DNA from: Rhea pennata
Taxonomy: Eukaryota; Chordata; Aves; Rheiformes; Rheidae
Direction of reading: 5' to 3'
Length of the DNA stretch: 64,000 bases
Assembly (NCBI RefSeq): GCF_028389875.1
Contig: NC_084675.1
Coordinates: forward strand, 24,204,412 to 24,268,411
Below the pieces are notes generated by a model, which made no database searches, was not told the origin of the DNA, and saw only the letters and a program-made list of their open reading frames with translations. Position numbers and translations under genes: made by a program. This document shows positions 1-11,859 of this stretch, in pieces. Numbering within the stretch: position 1 is the first letter of the stretch; every line of letters begins with the position of its first letter.

Positions 1-1743
1 TCCATCAGCAGGGGCAGCTGCTGGTAAGCAGCTGGTGTACTCAGTATGACAGGTTTGAAATGGGAGAGCCAGGAACTTAACTGAGACCAAGCTAGGACTG
101 AAAAAAAAACAGATGTAGGGCTAGTATGCATCTGCAGACCAGTAAATACAGCTGGTGTTATCGTGGATACTTCTACAACCCCACTGGAAAAACAGCAAGA
201 ACAGGCATGGGGATACTGGCACATTCTAAGGATAAAGGCAGTGAGCAGGAGGCAGGCAAGGCAAGGGGCTAGAAACCAGAACTGAATGCTCAAGTGCCTC
301 TTGACACAGCGACACTGAGGACAGGAGCAGGGACACAGGGCAGCTGAGGATGGGGGCAGGTGAGGTGGGATTTTCAGCCAAATTTGCTGATAAATCTCCT
401 GATTTGGGGGCCTGGTTGGTGCTGTGGGGCTGCCTGGGTGGTTTTTTGCTCCCAGGGCTGACAGTCCCAGAGTGCCTATAGCAGGCTGCACATACCAGGA
501 GCCCTCTGCCCAGTGTGTCAGGTGCAATTTAGCACTGGGAGCATGAGTTATGGTCCTGCCCTTTAGGAAAGGCTAGCAGAACAGCCCTGCCTGTCAGCTG
601 AGTCCCCCACCTGACCATGAGCTCTCCTGGTGAATGAATCAGGATTTGGCATATCGTTGTTTAATACAGCCCCCATGCTAATGTCTTCTTGAAATGAAAC
701 TGAGAAAGCTGTTAACCTCAGTTAGCCAGCTGTCCTCACCATGACCTGGATAAATCATCATAGCAGGGGCTCTGAGGAGCACTGCTCTCATTGCTTTGGA
801 AAATGGAGCTGCAAGGGAGGGACTGTGCTTCTGATTCATGCCAGGAAGGTTTCTCTGCACTGAGGCTGTGCAGTGAAAGGACTGGTGTGTGGTCATGCCT
901 GGGACCCTGCTGCCGCTCCAGGCTGGTGGTCGGGTCCTGCAGGCTTGCCGAGGCTGGAGAGCTCACTGGCACATTCCCTCCTCTGACAGCTGCCAGAGAA
1001 GACACAGCTTTACTCTGCAAGTGGAGGAAAGGCCATGTGTTGTGTCTGGGAGAGGGTGGATGTCCACAGAGCCCAAAGGGACTGGCTGCCGCTGCCACAC
1101 AGCCACCAGGATGTCTCATTATCCAGCTCTGCCTGGCACCCACTTGGCTGCAGATGTAGGGCTAGGTTTCCAAGTTCATTCCCTTCAGCTGGAGGCTGAG
1201 CTTTCCCCAAGGCTGTCTCCCACACCACACCTGAAGGCTGCTACCCCTGAGCTGCCCACCTCAGTGATGGGAGAGGATATAAAGAGGGCAATTTGTTGGC
1301 TACCAGGAGGAGGCAGTGTTTGGGGTCTAGATCTGCTGGAATCTCTGGAAAGGGAAGGGGGGAGTATTTCGCTGAGATTTTCTCTCCTCCTTCTTCCCAG
1401 GGCTGTTGTGGCCAGGAAGGATTTTCCAAGCACAAAACTGAATGCAAAGTGCAGTAGAAAGGCCCTCAGCCAAGGCACAAAAATCCTCCCGTGAGCCTGG
1501 AGCAAGGCTGTGCTAGGACAGAGGCTGGTGCAGGGGTGAGAGCAGTCGCTTTAACTTCGGTACCACCTGGTCTGGCCTGCAGTCAGCATCCTGGGGGGAA
1601 CCTTATGGTGCAGCTGATCTGCACAAGTGCTTTGCATGGCCCTGAAGGCTGGTCACAGCACTGCTTACCATTGCTACGTGCAGATAAGCTGCTGGGTAAG
1701 GCTGGCTGCCTATTTTCTGTTGTGAGCTGTGTGTCTCTTTTCA
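1..1743. other. Gene-free flank, nothing recognised
   Basis: I see no exon series, RNA gene or mobile element that I can name here. Open stretches of 60-200 codons occur on both strands, but they lack splice-linked continuity and family motifs. In human the equivalent side of PMFBP1 faces the large intergenic region towards ZFHX3. Confidence 0.5.
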
Positions 1744-1914
1744 GCAGACTGAGAAGCTGATCTCCAGCCTGAGGAACCTCTCCAAGCAGACAGTGGGCAT
1801 GAACAGGAGGAGCAGGTCAGGCTGCAAGACATAGCTGCTGCCCTTCAGGGTGAACTGCAGGAGAGAGACAGTGATGTACCATCTCTAAGCTGCGCTGCGT
1901 GACACTGGCCTGCT
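1744..1914 (+). pseudogene. Decayed coiled-coil exon-like segment
   Basis: A good polypyrimidine tract and CAG precede 1744 and a strong donor (CTG then GTAAGAC) follows 1914, so the segment looks like one exon. Its first frame reads QTEKLISSLRNLSKQTVG, then a stop. A second frame picks up at about 1797 as HEQEEQVRLQDIAAALQGEL and continues in the same Glu/Gln/Leu-rich style to a TGA near the end. Together these resemble one coiled-coil exon broken by a frameshift and a late stop. It could be a lost upstream exon of the coiled-coil gene at 23-27 kb, which has the same orientation, or a relic of another rod protein. Family is not assigned and the resemblance may be chance. Confidence 0.3.
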
Positions 1915-4785
1915 GGTAAGACACTCAGAGGAGCACCCAAGCTCATGACGAGTGGGTAACTTCAGCAGCCAAGGGTCTGCCCCCCTGCCTGTGTGGGCAG
2001 TTGAAACATCTGCTTTGGGCCATCACATGCTCTGCAAGGGATCTGGTGCAGCAAGAGCATCATATATTGCTCAGCAGGAGAATGTCATCCTTTGGCGTAT
2101 CAGACCGATTGCTCAGAGCAATGTCCAAATTATTCTCTGCCAAGTGCCCTGGGCAGCTGTGAGAAGCAGAGAAGAGCTACTGCAGTGTTTGAGCTGATGT
2201 GGCCTTTCCTTAGCAGGGCCAACATCAGCTACTACAAAGAAAGGTGCAGCTGGTTTAGAGCAGCGTGTTCCAGGGGCTAATTTAGAGACTTGCTCATGCC
2301 CAGGACAGGGTGTTTCTCTCTGTAAAGCTGTTATCTGTACACAGGGCTCATTATTTTGTCTGTCCTCATAGGGCACTTGTAGCTTCAGTCTCTTTGTATG
2401 GCAGCGAGTTTCACCAGCCGGGTTCCTTTTGTTGCTTCTGATGTGGCTTGAATTTTTTTCTCCTTCATGACTAAGGAAGATCACAACACCAGCTTTGTGT
2501 AAGAAACTCCTGAAAAAAGAGGAACAGAGCCACCTGTTAACCATGTCCATGAAGGCACCACAAAAACTAATGGGCGTACCCTGCATCTGGAAAGAGTCAG
2601 GTTGGAAAGAGTTTCCTAATGGGTAGGAGAACAAAGCACATGAACAGACTGCCTTGGGGCCTTGAGATTCTGCATCGCAGGAGATCTTTAAGATAAACAA
2701 AAGACAGAGCACTTACTTATAGGTTCCCCTGTGTTAGCATAGGAGGATGGGCTGCCAACCTCTTGAGGTTCCTGCCAGTCTTGCTCTGAGAGCCAGATGA
2801 TTTCCTAAATCTAACTCTGCTCATACCTTGAAACCCAACTCTGCCCTCTGAATTCAGAGCCCCACTGTAGAGTCTCCTTTAATGTTCATGGTATATCAAC
2901 ACATCATTTCCTAGGGTGATTCTCCTTTCTAGGAAAATGAGTGCACTTGAGTCTTAGATAGGTACTCACCTCCTACTGTGGTTTACCTGATCACCACAAG
3001 ACCCAGTCCTAGCTTTTTGCTGCAGGTGGTCTCACATCTCTGAATGTGCTGCTGGGTAGCAGTGTTGGTTTGTGGAAGTATTCTTTTCTCTTTTTGGCAC
3101 CTCATTTTATGGTTCTGCAGACTCGTTGGCAGGAGCACTGTGGGATCACTATTTAACTCTGTAAAGCAAGCTGAAGAGGTGAATTTTAGCTTAGCAGGGC
3201 TTATTTATGGGTAAGATTGGTTGGAACCATGTGGCATACATGGGTTCTGCTTTCCTAGACTCTTTTCACAGAAACCCAGGACTGAACCCTGTTTCCATTA
3301 TCAGTGCTGCTTCTGCTGGTATTGATGTCCTGGTTTGTCTTACTCCAAGTCTGCTGTTCCTGAAACAGCTTATCTGGCAACACTAGTGTATTTTCCCATG
3401 TAAATTCATCCTTATATGCCCAGGGAACAAGGTGCTCTGTCCTGATACCATGAGATGGACGAGTCTCTATGCACTCTCTCTCCTTCCCATCCTCTGGAAG
3501 GACAAGTTGGCAGATCTGCCTAATCCCTCATACTGCAGCCTTACCCCTCACCCACATGTATGGAGCTGATGGCTTGATGCTCCTTCACATGTTTCAGAGG
3601 AGCCTGACTGCCTGGGACACTCTTGGATAAAGATGTGCATGGTGGGGTGAACAAGTGCCTCAGTGCTAAGAACTGCTGCTAGGGCCCTGAGTGAAGCAGG
3701 ACCAGGCCACAGCACTGCAGTGGGGGACAGGATTGTACGGCCAGCAGCCTCTGAGCTGCTCCCTTTAGTAGTACATCCAGCAATCTACATTGCTTTAGCT
3801 GGAGCTGATATGTGCCTTGTTTCCAGAGTTGTACCCAGGAAGCTGGAAAGACATTTCCTAGGAACCTGCATATGGAAAGAAAGCTGTGTTTGGTCCCTTC
3901 TACTACCTACTTATCTGGTCACAGGTTACCCAGTAGCCAGAACATGTGCTTTAACATACGCTGAAGTGAGTAAGCAGAGCCTGGAGGATTTCAGTGGTTG
4001 ATGAAGGCTCTGATATCACCATCTGTAAGACATGTGCTGTTGTGCCTCAGGCTTTGGAGTGAGCGTTGCAGTTCCACCCTTGGTGGTAAACATAAGGGTG
4101 GATGAGACAGAGATGGGAGCATAGATTTGCGTCAGAACTCTTGGGTTCAATTTGCATTCTCAGTAGAATAACTGTGTACAGTTTCCTACATGTGCTGCTT
4201 TGCAAATGAACTGTACAGGACATGGCTTTCAGTCAAGACCACCTGGAGAGCAATGTTGGCTTGATGCTGTTTAGTCTTGCTATGTAGTGGCCATGACAGG
4301 CTGTCCCATGCAGTGTGAAGGTCAGGGTCCAACTGAGGGAAAGGGCTCACCTCTGCTCCTTTGTGGTTGTTTGCCCTTTGCTTACACAGCATTTGAGTGC
4401 TATTGTGGCGCTGTGGTAGCAGGAGAGGTAGAACTGCCTGGACATCAAGGGTTGATCTGCTTTCCTCTCAGTAACCAATGGGGATGTGACTGTGAGCTGC
4501 ATGCTGCTTGCCCAGAGTTTCATGCCTGTGTGCAGAGTTGCAGCCATGTTAGCACTAAGCGACACCCACTTGGATGATGGGATCTAAATGGGAGAGGGTG
4601 GAAGGGTGCTAAGACACAGAGGGGCTCACGCACGTGTGCCAGCACCAGCTGCAGCTTCGATGGGGCTGGATGCATACAGCCACAACAGCCAGAGAGCTGC
4701 AAGTGACATGGGAAGGTGAGCAAGGTTATCAGCGTAAACACTGGAGAGGGACCCCACCACACACCGGGATTCCAGAGACATGTGG
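1915..4785. other. Intergenic, nothing recognised
   Basis: Mixed-composition sequence without an exon series, RNA gene or repeat family that I can identify. A short splice-flanked stretch near 4650-4695 ends at a GTGAGC donor-like site but has no supporting neighbours. Confidence 0.45.
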
Positions 4786-4999
4786 ACCATGTGGAAGAGT
4801 TCTGTGCAGAGCTAACCTTGCTGAAATCATGCTTCTAATGTGATGTTTGACATACTGCCATGCTCAGTGATTAAACAGGATGATCGGACAGAGGAAAGAA
4901 AGGGAAAGGCTCGAGGACATTCATCACAGCTCAGTATTGGCCTTTTTTTGTAGTGGAAGGTACACAGAAAGGATGGTGCCGGGTAATCACTGCACAGTA
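4786..4999 (+). repeat. 214-bp direct duplication, copy 1
   Basis: This stretch recurs at 5614-5827 with the same length and orientation. By eye only three positions differ (one near 4853, one near 4883 and one in the T run near 4945). The flanks diverge sharply at both ends. The low divergence implies a recent local duplication or gene conversion. Confidence 0.85.
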
Positions 5000-5613
5000 T
5001 ACAGCACAGATAGCATAGGGAGAATAAAGAAAATAATAGAGCATTGACTAAAATGGTCTGCAGGGCTGATTTCTCTCCATGCTGTCTCTGAAGGAGCAGT
5101 CTTTGGGGCTGTGGAGAAATAGGGAGCCTCCAGGCTGTGAGGCTAATGCAGAGCCACGGCTGTTTGTATAGCTGCAGAACCTTTAAGAGAGACTTGGGAA
5201 AACTAGCTTGGATTCCAATGAATATTTACAATTACACTGCTCCAAAGCTGAATCCAATCACAGCACTGCAGTACACAGGCTTTGTGCATCAAAAGAAAAT
5301 GAGAGGAAAGCAGGAAAGATGGAGTTGCCTTTGGAGAGACTTATAAACATAGATCTCCCTGCTTGTGGCAGAACTAAAATGCTTTATATCTGATAGGAGC
5401 AATTTATTCTTCAGGTATTTTGCTTGATATTAGAAAGTGCCTGGCTGTTTTCTGAAGTGAGAGTCTTCAGTAGATGGTCTTTAATTCAGAATGAAAGAAA
5501 GAAATGGAAAGTGTTGTAGTCCATAATTTTGATTTTGTACTAACAAACTCCAGAAATAGGGAAGCATTTCCTCACTAGAGGAGGGACTCTCTTCACTTCC
5601 TCAGTTCTTGGTT
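5000..5613. other. Spacer between the two 214-bp copies
   Basis: About 614 bp of moderately AT-rich sequence between the direct copies. No coding potential, retroelement protein or primer-binding-like motif was recognised, so there is no support for reading the copies as LTRs. Confidence 0.5.
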
Positions 5614-5827
5614 ACCATGTGGAAGAGTTCTGTGCAGAGCTAACCTTGCTGAAATCATGCTTCTAATGTGATGTTTGACAAACTGCCATGCTCAGTGATT
5701 AAACAGGATGATTGGACAGAGGAAAGAAAGGGAAAGGCTCGAGGACATTCATCACAGCTCAGTATTGGCCTCTTTTTGTAGTGGAAGGTACACAGAAAGG
5801 ATGGTGCCGGGTAATCACTGCACAGTA
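5614..5827 (+). repeat. 214-bp direct duplication, copy 2
   Basis: Second copy of 4786-4999, offset by 828 bp. It begins at the shared ACCATGTGG and ends at the shared GCACAGTA, after which the flanks differ. Confidence 0.85.
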
Positions 5828-8394
5828 AGCAGATGGAGGGTTTGCGCCTGCCAGCTCCCTGCAGAGAGCTCTGTGCAGCGGAATATGAAGTGTGACAAAG
5901 CGGATGCACTGCTTGAGGTGACAAAAGGGACAGGACCAAGCAGCTCATCTCCACGAGCTGCTGTGGTAGCCTGTCCATGTTGTCTTCTACATTGTGCTAA
6001 GGGAAATTATCCTGAATTCTCTGCCTTGTGTTGCCACCTGGGAGAGCTGTAGGAGAGGGCCTGATCAGAGGAAGGGGCACCCTTCAGGGGCACCTGAATG
6101 CTGTAAGAAGACCTACAATATGGCCATCGGTTGCATATAATGCAAGCTTGTGTGGACTAACACACTGGAGCAATTGTAAAAGCCAGCAGGTGTGAGACAG
6201 CCAAAAGCACAGGGCAGGCTGGGGACAGTGTGGTTCACACACCCAGCAGTTATCCTTCTTAGGTCAGACATTGCACTGCCTGCTGGTCCACCATACAGAG
6301 CTTGTGAACAATCTCTGGCTTTCTATGGTCCTACAGCACCCAAAAATGATTGCCCTTAATTATGAATAATTAAGGCATATCCTTCCATCTCACCATAACA
6401 GACATCCTCTAGCATCACAGCAGCATGAGAGCAAATGCTTTGAGAGAAGTCAGGTTAGGAACTACACTGCAAGTATGTGCAGTTACCTTGACACAGCCTG
6501 TGTGCACTTAGAGGCAGAGAGAATCTGAAGGGCTGGTCTCCTCCGCCCCCGAGGCCCCAGCAGGTGGCATGTCTCCACCCAGAACAGAGGCAGCTTGTTG
6601 CTGTTTTCAAAGACTGTGCTAATCCCTTTGTGCGTTTTGAAGAAGATTCTGTTTCCTGGCACACTTCACCTTGTGGCTGCACAGATCCCTTCTGTGGGAT
6701 GGGGATCTTAAAGGATGCTGATGGGAGATCCCGGGAAGCTGGTCTCTGATCTGAGTTGCACTGCTGGAACAGGGAAGCCACTCTGTCACATGCAGGCATG
6801 GCACAGGGTGTTCCCTGCAGCTTGGTGCATACTGAAGTCGATAGGCCTCAGCAGGAACTTGCATTCAGTATTACACTGTCTAAGAGGCTTAAAATCAACT
6901 GTGAAGTTTCAGTATAGCTACAAAACCCCTGTTTCCAGTTTCTCCACTGGTAACTTGCTCCAGAATGAGACAGTGCAATTTGGTGACTGATTCCTGGAAT
7001 CTGGCTAGTACATCTGAACTAGGGTATTTGGAGTCACTTGGTGCAATATGAAAAACAGTAATTCATTTCATTCAGTTTAAGTTGCCTTGCGGGAATGACA
7101 GCTGCCCAGACAAATTCCACATGAAGATGAGAAATGTGACAGAAATCAGAGGTGTCTCAGTTCTGTATTCTGCAGAAATAATGGTGCAGTTTTGCACCTA
7201 CTAGGAAGCCACCATGCTCTATCTTGCTTCCTACAGCTCACTATAGGTTCCTAAACCAGCTCCTGACAGACACCAGTTCTTGTGGCAAAAAAACAGCATG
7301 CTGGTTGCCCAGAAGAGGAGATGCATGCTTGCAGAATTCTGATAAACCCATAGCCTGCTGGAAAACTACCAAATGGTTGCTAATTTTAGAAGCAGGTAAA
7401 GGCTTAAAGCAGCAAATGCTCTTGGAGCAGGATTTGCTGTAACAGTCCCCAGGAGCCAGCGGTGCAGAAGCTGGAGCAGCTGTGAAGGTTTCCCTCCATC
7501 TTACTATGTAACTCCTCTTTGAACTAGCGGTCCAGCGGGCTTTCCTCTACTCTCTCCTCTGACCACTTAGTCCTGGGCAAAAGCTGGTGTGGATGGATGC
7601 TATCAGGAGAGTAAGTGTAAGCTGTGGCCTTGGTTAACTGCAGGGTCTGGAGGCAGGAGCGCCACCAGCATGCCTCCAGACGGCAGCAAGGGGGCTGCCG
7701 GGCTTGGGGATCCTGGGCTCTGATTAGAGCCATGTCCCAAGGCTATCTTGGACGGGTGCTTCTCCCAGTCTGTCCTGGGCATACCATGGCCAGTACTTGT
7801 AACCCTGCAACAGCAGAAAGTGCATGCAGTTAGGGATGGCTGTAAACTGGTTTATGTGCTCTGCACAAAACATCCTGCCAAACATTAATGGACAAGTGCT
7901 TCCTAGAAAAGTGCCCATATGTTACCCAGTGTAACAGATAACAGTGAATATATAAACAGAGCTGCTGCAGCAAACAGCCCTGGAGATACTGCAGTTATCA
8001 TCATCATCTTGGGAGAGTGTAAGAACTGCTCATAGCTACATTGCCTAGAATACTCTACCAGCTTCCTGTGATCTCCAGCTCCGAGACTTTCGAAGCAGAA
8101 GTGGGGTCTGATCAACATCGGTGGATTTTTCTCTCATGAAAATATTATATCTCCTTGAATGCATATAAACTTTGGGGACCTACCATATCCTGTGACAAGC
8201 AATTTGACACAATATATGGCATGTTTAAAAAAAATCAAAACAAAACAAAAAAACCACAACTTTTTGTACTTGTTACCTGCTGATTTATGACTTGCTGCTA
8301 GTTCTTATATCGACAGGACAGTGAAAGCTCATACTGCAGTCTACCTTACATGCCAGACTTGATTATATAGTCCTCTGTCACACTTCCCTTCAGT
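5828..8394. other. Intergenic, nothing recognised
   Basis: No exon series or named repeat identified. A short A-rich run lies near 8227-8260. A small open piece near 7456-7489 is preceded by CCCCAG and reads in a coiled-coil style, but stops at once and is too short to call. Confidence 0.45.
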
Positions 8395-8720
8395 CATCAC
8401 TTTTCCAGGCTGAAGAGACTATCTAGTTTTTCCTCATATGGAAGATATTGCTTGTATTTGATCAGCCTTGTAGCTCTTCTCTGAAACCCTTCCAACTCTA
8501 TTTTTCTTGAGAGAAGCAGACCAGAACTCCATATGGTAATCACAATGCAGAATGCATTATGGGTCTATTCAGTGGTATAGCTATGATCTGTTCTTTATTA
8601 TTTTCCTAGTAATTCTTAATAGTCAGTTTGCCTTTTAGACTACTCCTGAGCCCTGAGTAAATATTTCCATAGAACCATCTCTGTCCATCTATATCAGCTT
8701 TATCCAGTATAGCCCCAAGT
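8395..8720 (-). mobile_element. Old CR1 LINE fragment
   Basis: On the + strand the text follows the reverse complement of a CR1 3' region in order: a 'ccaggctgaagagac' start, then a 'cttgtagctcttctctg' block, then a 'gaccagaactccatatgg' block. CR1 is the dominant avian non-LTR retrotransposon. This copy is much more diverged than those at 44.7 and 56.1 kb, so it is an old insertion. The limits are approximate. Confidence 0.7.
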
Positions 8721-9482
8721 TCTCACTCCTGAGGAGGGAGCAGAGCTATAGAACCTGGGGCTGCAAGTGAAGTATTGTAAGAAAGAAAGTGCAAATGTCT
8801 CAGAACTTCAGCAGAGTTAAGGTTGTCTGGATGCATCGCATGTCTTCTAGAACATGAACAGCTGCTAAATATTTGAAAACCAAGAAATGAAGAGCAAAAA
8901 TCATCCTTACAACACTACAGCCTTGTCCTCTTGCAGGGATGTCTGCTTTGAAGCACCCACCCCATCCGACAGGCTGTAAATCCTATGGAAAGAGGAGCAA
9001 GCCCTTCTACTCCCTGGGGCAAAGCTCAGGTTCAGGGCAGGCAAAACAGCCAGGAAGCGCCACACTTGGCTGGACTTGGACCCTGAGCCTCCCAAAACTG
9101 CCTGAGCCTGTTAAACGTGGTCACTCCTTCACCCTTGTTGCCAGGAATCCTTCTGGGACACCACCTTCACTTACCCATACCAGACACAAAGGCCACCAGG
9201 CTGCTTGCAGCTCATGTGGCACAAAGATGGACCCGTGCACTTCAGCTGACCCAGGCTATTCAGTTCAGTGCTGAGGAGAGGCTGACTCCATCTCCCAAGA
9301 TGCATATGCCCAGTCCAACTTCTGCCAAGTGGCTCCCACTAATCTTTCCACCATTCAGAACAACTACACCTACCCAGTGAACTCAGCTCAAGCACCAGCA
9401 GATAAATGCGGAAGTTAGGTTGCTATAATGAACACAAATAATGGCATGTTCTCTTAATCTTTCTTCATGTTTTCTTTCTGTA

Positions 9483-9660
9483 GATTCACAGACTGAGGCG
9501 GGAAAGGATCATGTAGTCTGATCTTCTGAACCTGCAGCCAGAAAATTTTGACACATTACCGCTGCATTCAATGACTTGTTGGACAAAGGCAGCTTCAGGA
9601 GGGCATTTAGCTGGACTTGAAGACATCAAGACATGGTAAATCCACTATTTCCTAATCCCT
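9483..9660 (-). mobile_element. Ancient CR1-like fragment
   Basis: The + strand shows the worn pattern of an amniote CR1 3' end in reverse: a 'gattcacagactg' start, 'catgtagtctgatcttctg', an 'ccagaaaattttgac' block and a closing stretch ending 'atggtaaatccac'. Divergence is high, so subfamily and limits are uncertain. Confidence 0.5.
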
Positions 9661-10939
9661 TTGCAGCGCTCTTACTGAAATTTTTTATATGATTACTGTC
9701 ATGCTAATGGGGCTAAAGAAGTTTTTATTTACCCATAGTGTATTCCCAACTTTGCTCCTCCTGGGTTTTATGCTTTTTCTTTTCTATATCTTACTACTCA
9801 CTTCTTTTTGTCCAGAGATAAGTTTAGTCGGGAGGAAGAGAAGGGCATGAGGTTCCTCTCTTTCTGCCTGTCCCATACCCTCAGGTGTGTTCTCATACCC
9901 ACTCCCCCTTTAGCTTTTCTTTTCATTTGAGGTCCTCTCTGTTGTCCTCATCACAAGACTTTTTCCATTCAACCAGCTCCTTCTGTTTTCTGCCCCCCTA
10001 CCCCTGTTTTCCCCTTATTTTTTCTGACCTGCCAATGCCATTGCTGCTGGTCTGGGAAGAGATCCCCAGAGTTGGTATTGGTGTAGCTGTCTGGGTGCAT
10101 TAATGGCCATAACTGAAATAAGACCCTGGGCATCACATGCTGTGACCATACCTAAGCACTACTGTTTTTCCTTTGCCCAGTCCACCGTTCTTCCATCGGG
10201 ATCTCTGCTTTTGGCTGATTTCCAGCTCACAATTACTTATGAAAACGTGGCAGCTCCTACCTAGCTATGTACATCTTTAACCCACAAGCTCAAAAAACGA
10301 AGACCCAGCTTGCAAGAGCAGAGGTAGAGGTGGTTACCATGAGAAGTAAATAGGACACAGCACCCAAAGAGGCACTGCCCAACACAGCCGCTCCATAGGA
10401 GGAAATCTTGTTGGGCTGGTGTGTGCCTTCAGGGCTGTGCAGGGCTAGTGCTCATTTGAGCACTTTCTCCCCACCCCCTGCTGTTTGTGTGCATTCATCC
10501 CTCTAATCCATGGCTGAGACCCTGGGCCTTTCCCCACCAGTGAGCTGAAAAGGGGAAGGAGACGCTGTTACTGAAAACCATCTGCGCTGTCAGTGGAGCC
10601 CCCCAGCTTCTTTCAGCAGCAGAATCTGCTCTGGGCCAGGGCTGAGCAGTGAGAATGTTGAGATACTGGCTCCTGAGCAACTGGGCTGGGTGGGCACCCC
10701 ACGTGCACCACCAGTTGCCTCAGCATTGCTCCCTCCCTGCTTTGGAAGGCTGAGCAGAGGGCTGGAGGGACAGAAGAGGCAACAGCACTTCAATCTGCTC
10801 CAAGATTGGGTTTGGGCTCTCAGCAGGTACTGAAATGCAGCCAGGCACGTTCCCACCTATTCCTGCCACTGTAGCTGTTTCCTCCTGCTCTCTATTTTTA
10901 TGCTTCCATTTCTTTTTCCCTTTGCTCTGGAGGGGACCC
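9661..10939. other. Intergenic, nothing recognised
   Basis: No gene supported. A pyrimidine-rich stretch occupies roughly 9845-10020. Confidence 0.45.
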
Positions 10940-11280
10940 TCTCCCAAGAGCTGCAATGTTTTTTTAATAAGTATTTTTCAAGTAGCTGGCTGAGTCTCTG
11001 GAAAGGATAATGAGATCATTTTCATTGCAGAATGCAAAGCCATGCAAGCCTTTCCTGTTTGTTATTTCTCCCCTGTAGAATCTGACCATGCTGCTGATAA
11101 TTTATGTTTGTTGATATTCCTCAGCAGCCAAACATACAGAATGTGCCCTAGACAGTATCCAAATGTGATTAGACCTGAGGTACCCATTTCCTATGAACAT
11201 AGAGAATTGGAAATTATCACTAGAACTGCAGAGAAATAACCTTTAGGGCTCATTAAAATTCCACAAACGCAAACTCTGTT
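10940..11280. other. Candidate conserved non-coding block
   Basis: An AT-rich island with ordinary high-complexity sequence and homeodomain-style TAAT and ATTA words sits between GC-rich flanks. It is not coding in any convincing way. The call rests on composition and on its position in the PMFBP1-ZFHX3 interval, which carries regulatory elements in other vertebrates. No alignment was available. Confidence 0.25.
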
Positions 11281-11677
11281 CCTGCTTTCCCTTTCTGAAT
11301 CCAGCCCGGTGCTGCAGACGCTCAGTGTGCAGGCGGGCTGGGATCCTCCTCTCCCCCTTTAATCTGCTCTTTGGGTTCAGGCAGAGACTTGGCACACCGC
11401 GTGTTTATGTCTCCTTCCCTCTTGGGAGGTGTGCCATAAATCTGAGGGCAGTATCTCTACCGAGAGCGACACTGGTCTCGGACCTGGCAGCTCTGCTTCT
11501 GTGCTGGGTTTCACTACAGGGATGGAAGGGAAGGGGAAAGGAGCGAGTGACGGCGCAGACCCCCAGATGGGCAGGGCCAGAGGAGAGCCAGGGCACGTGG
11601 TGGTGGTGATGTGGGCGCTGGCAGGTGGTGGGACCCTGCTCTGCACACGTGCACCATCGGGATAACCTTGCCCCACA

Positions 11678-11840
11678 CCCACCTCCATGTCCAACTACAC
11701 ATCCCATGTCCAACTACACATCTCATGTCCACCTCCATGTCCAACTACACATCCCACGTCCACCTCCAACTACACACCCCACCTCCCTGTCCATGTCCAC
11801 CTCCCTGTCCAACCACACGCCCCTCGTCCACGTCCACGAG
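11678..11840 (+). repeat. Minisatellite, CATGTCCAACTACAC-type units
   Basis: Short imperfect units built from 'ccacctccatgtcc' and 'aactacacatccc' alternate for about 160 bp. The array abuts the CpG island that follows. Confidence 0.85.
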
Positions 11841-11859
11841 CACCTCCGTGCCCAGCTAC

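Noticed and set aside
4786-5827. LTR pair of a small endogenous retrovirus
   Set aside because: The copies lack TG...CA ends, and the spacer shows no primer-binding site or retroviral protein.
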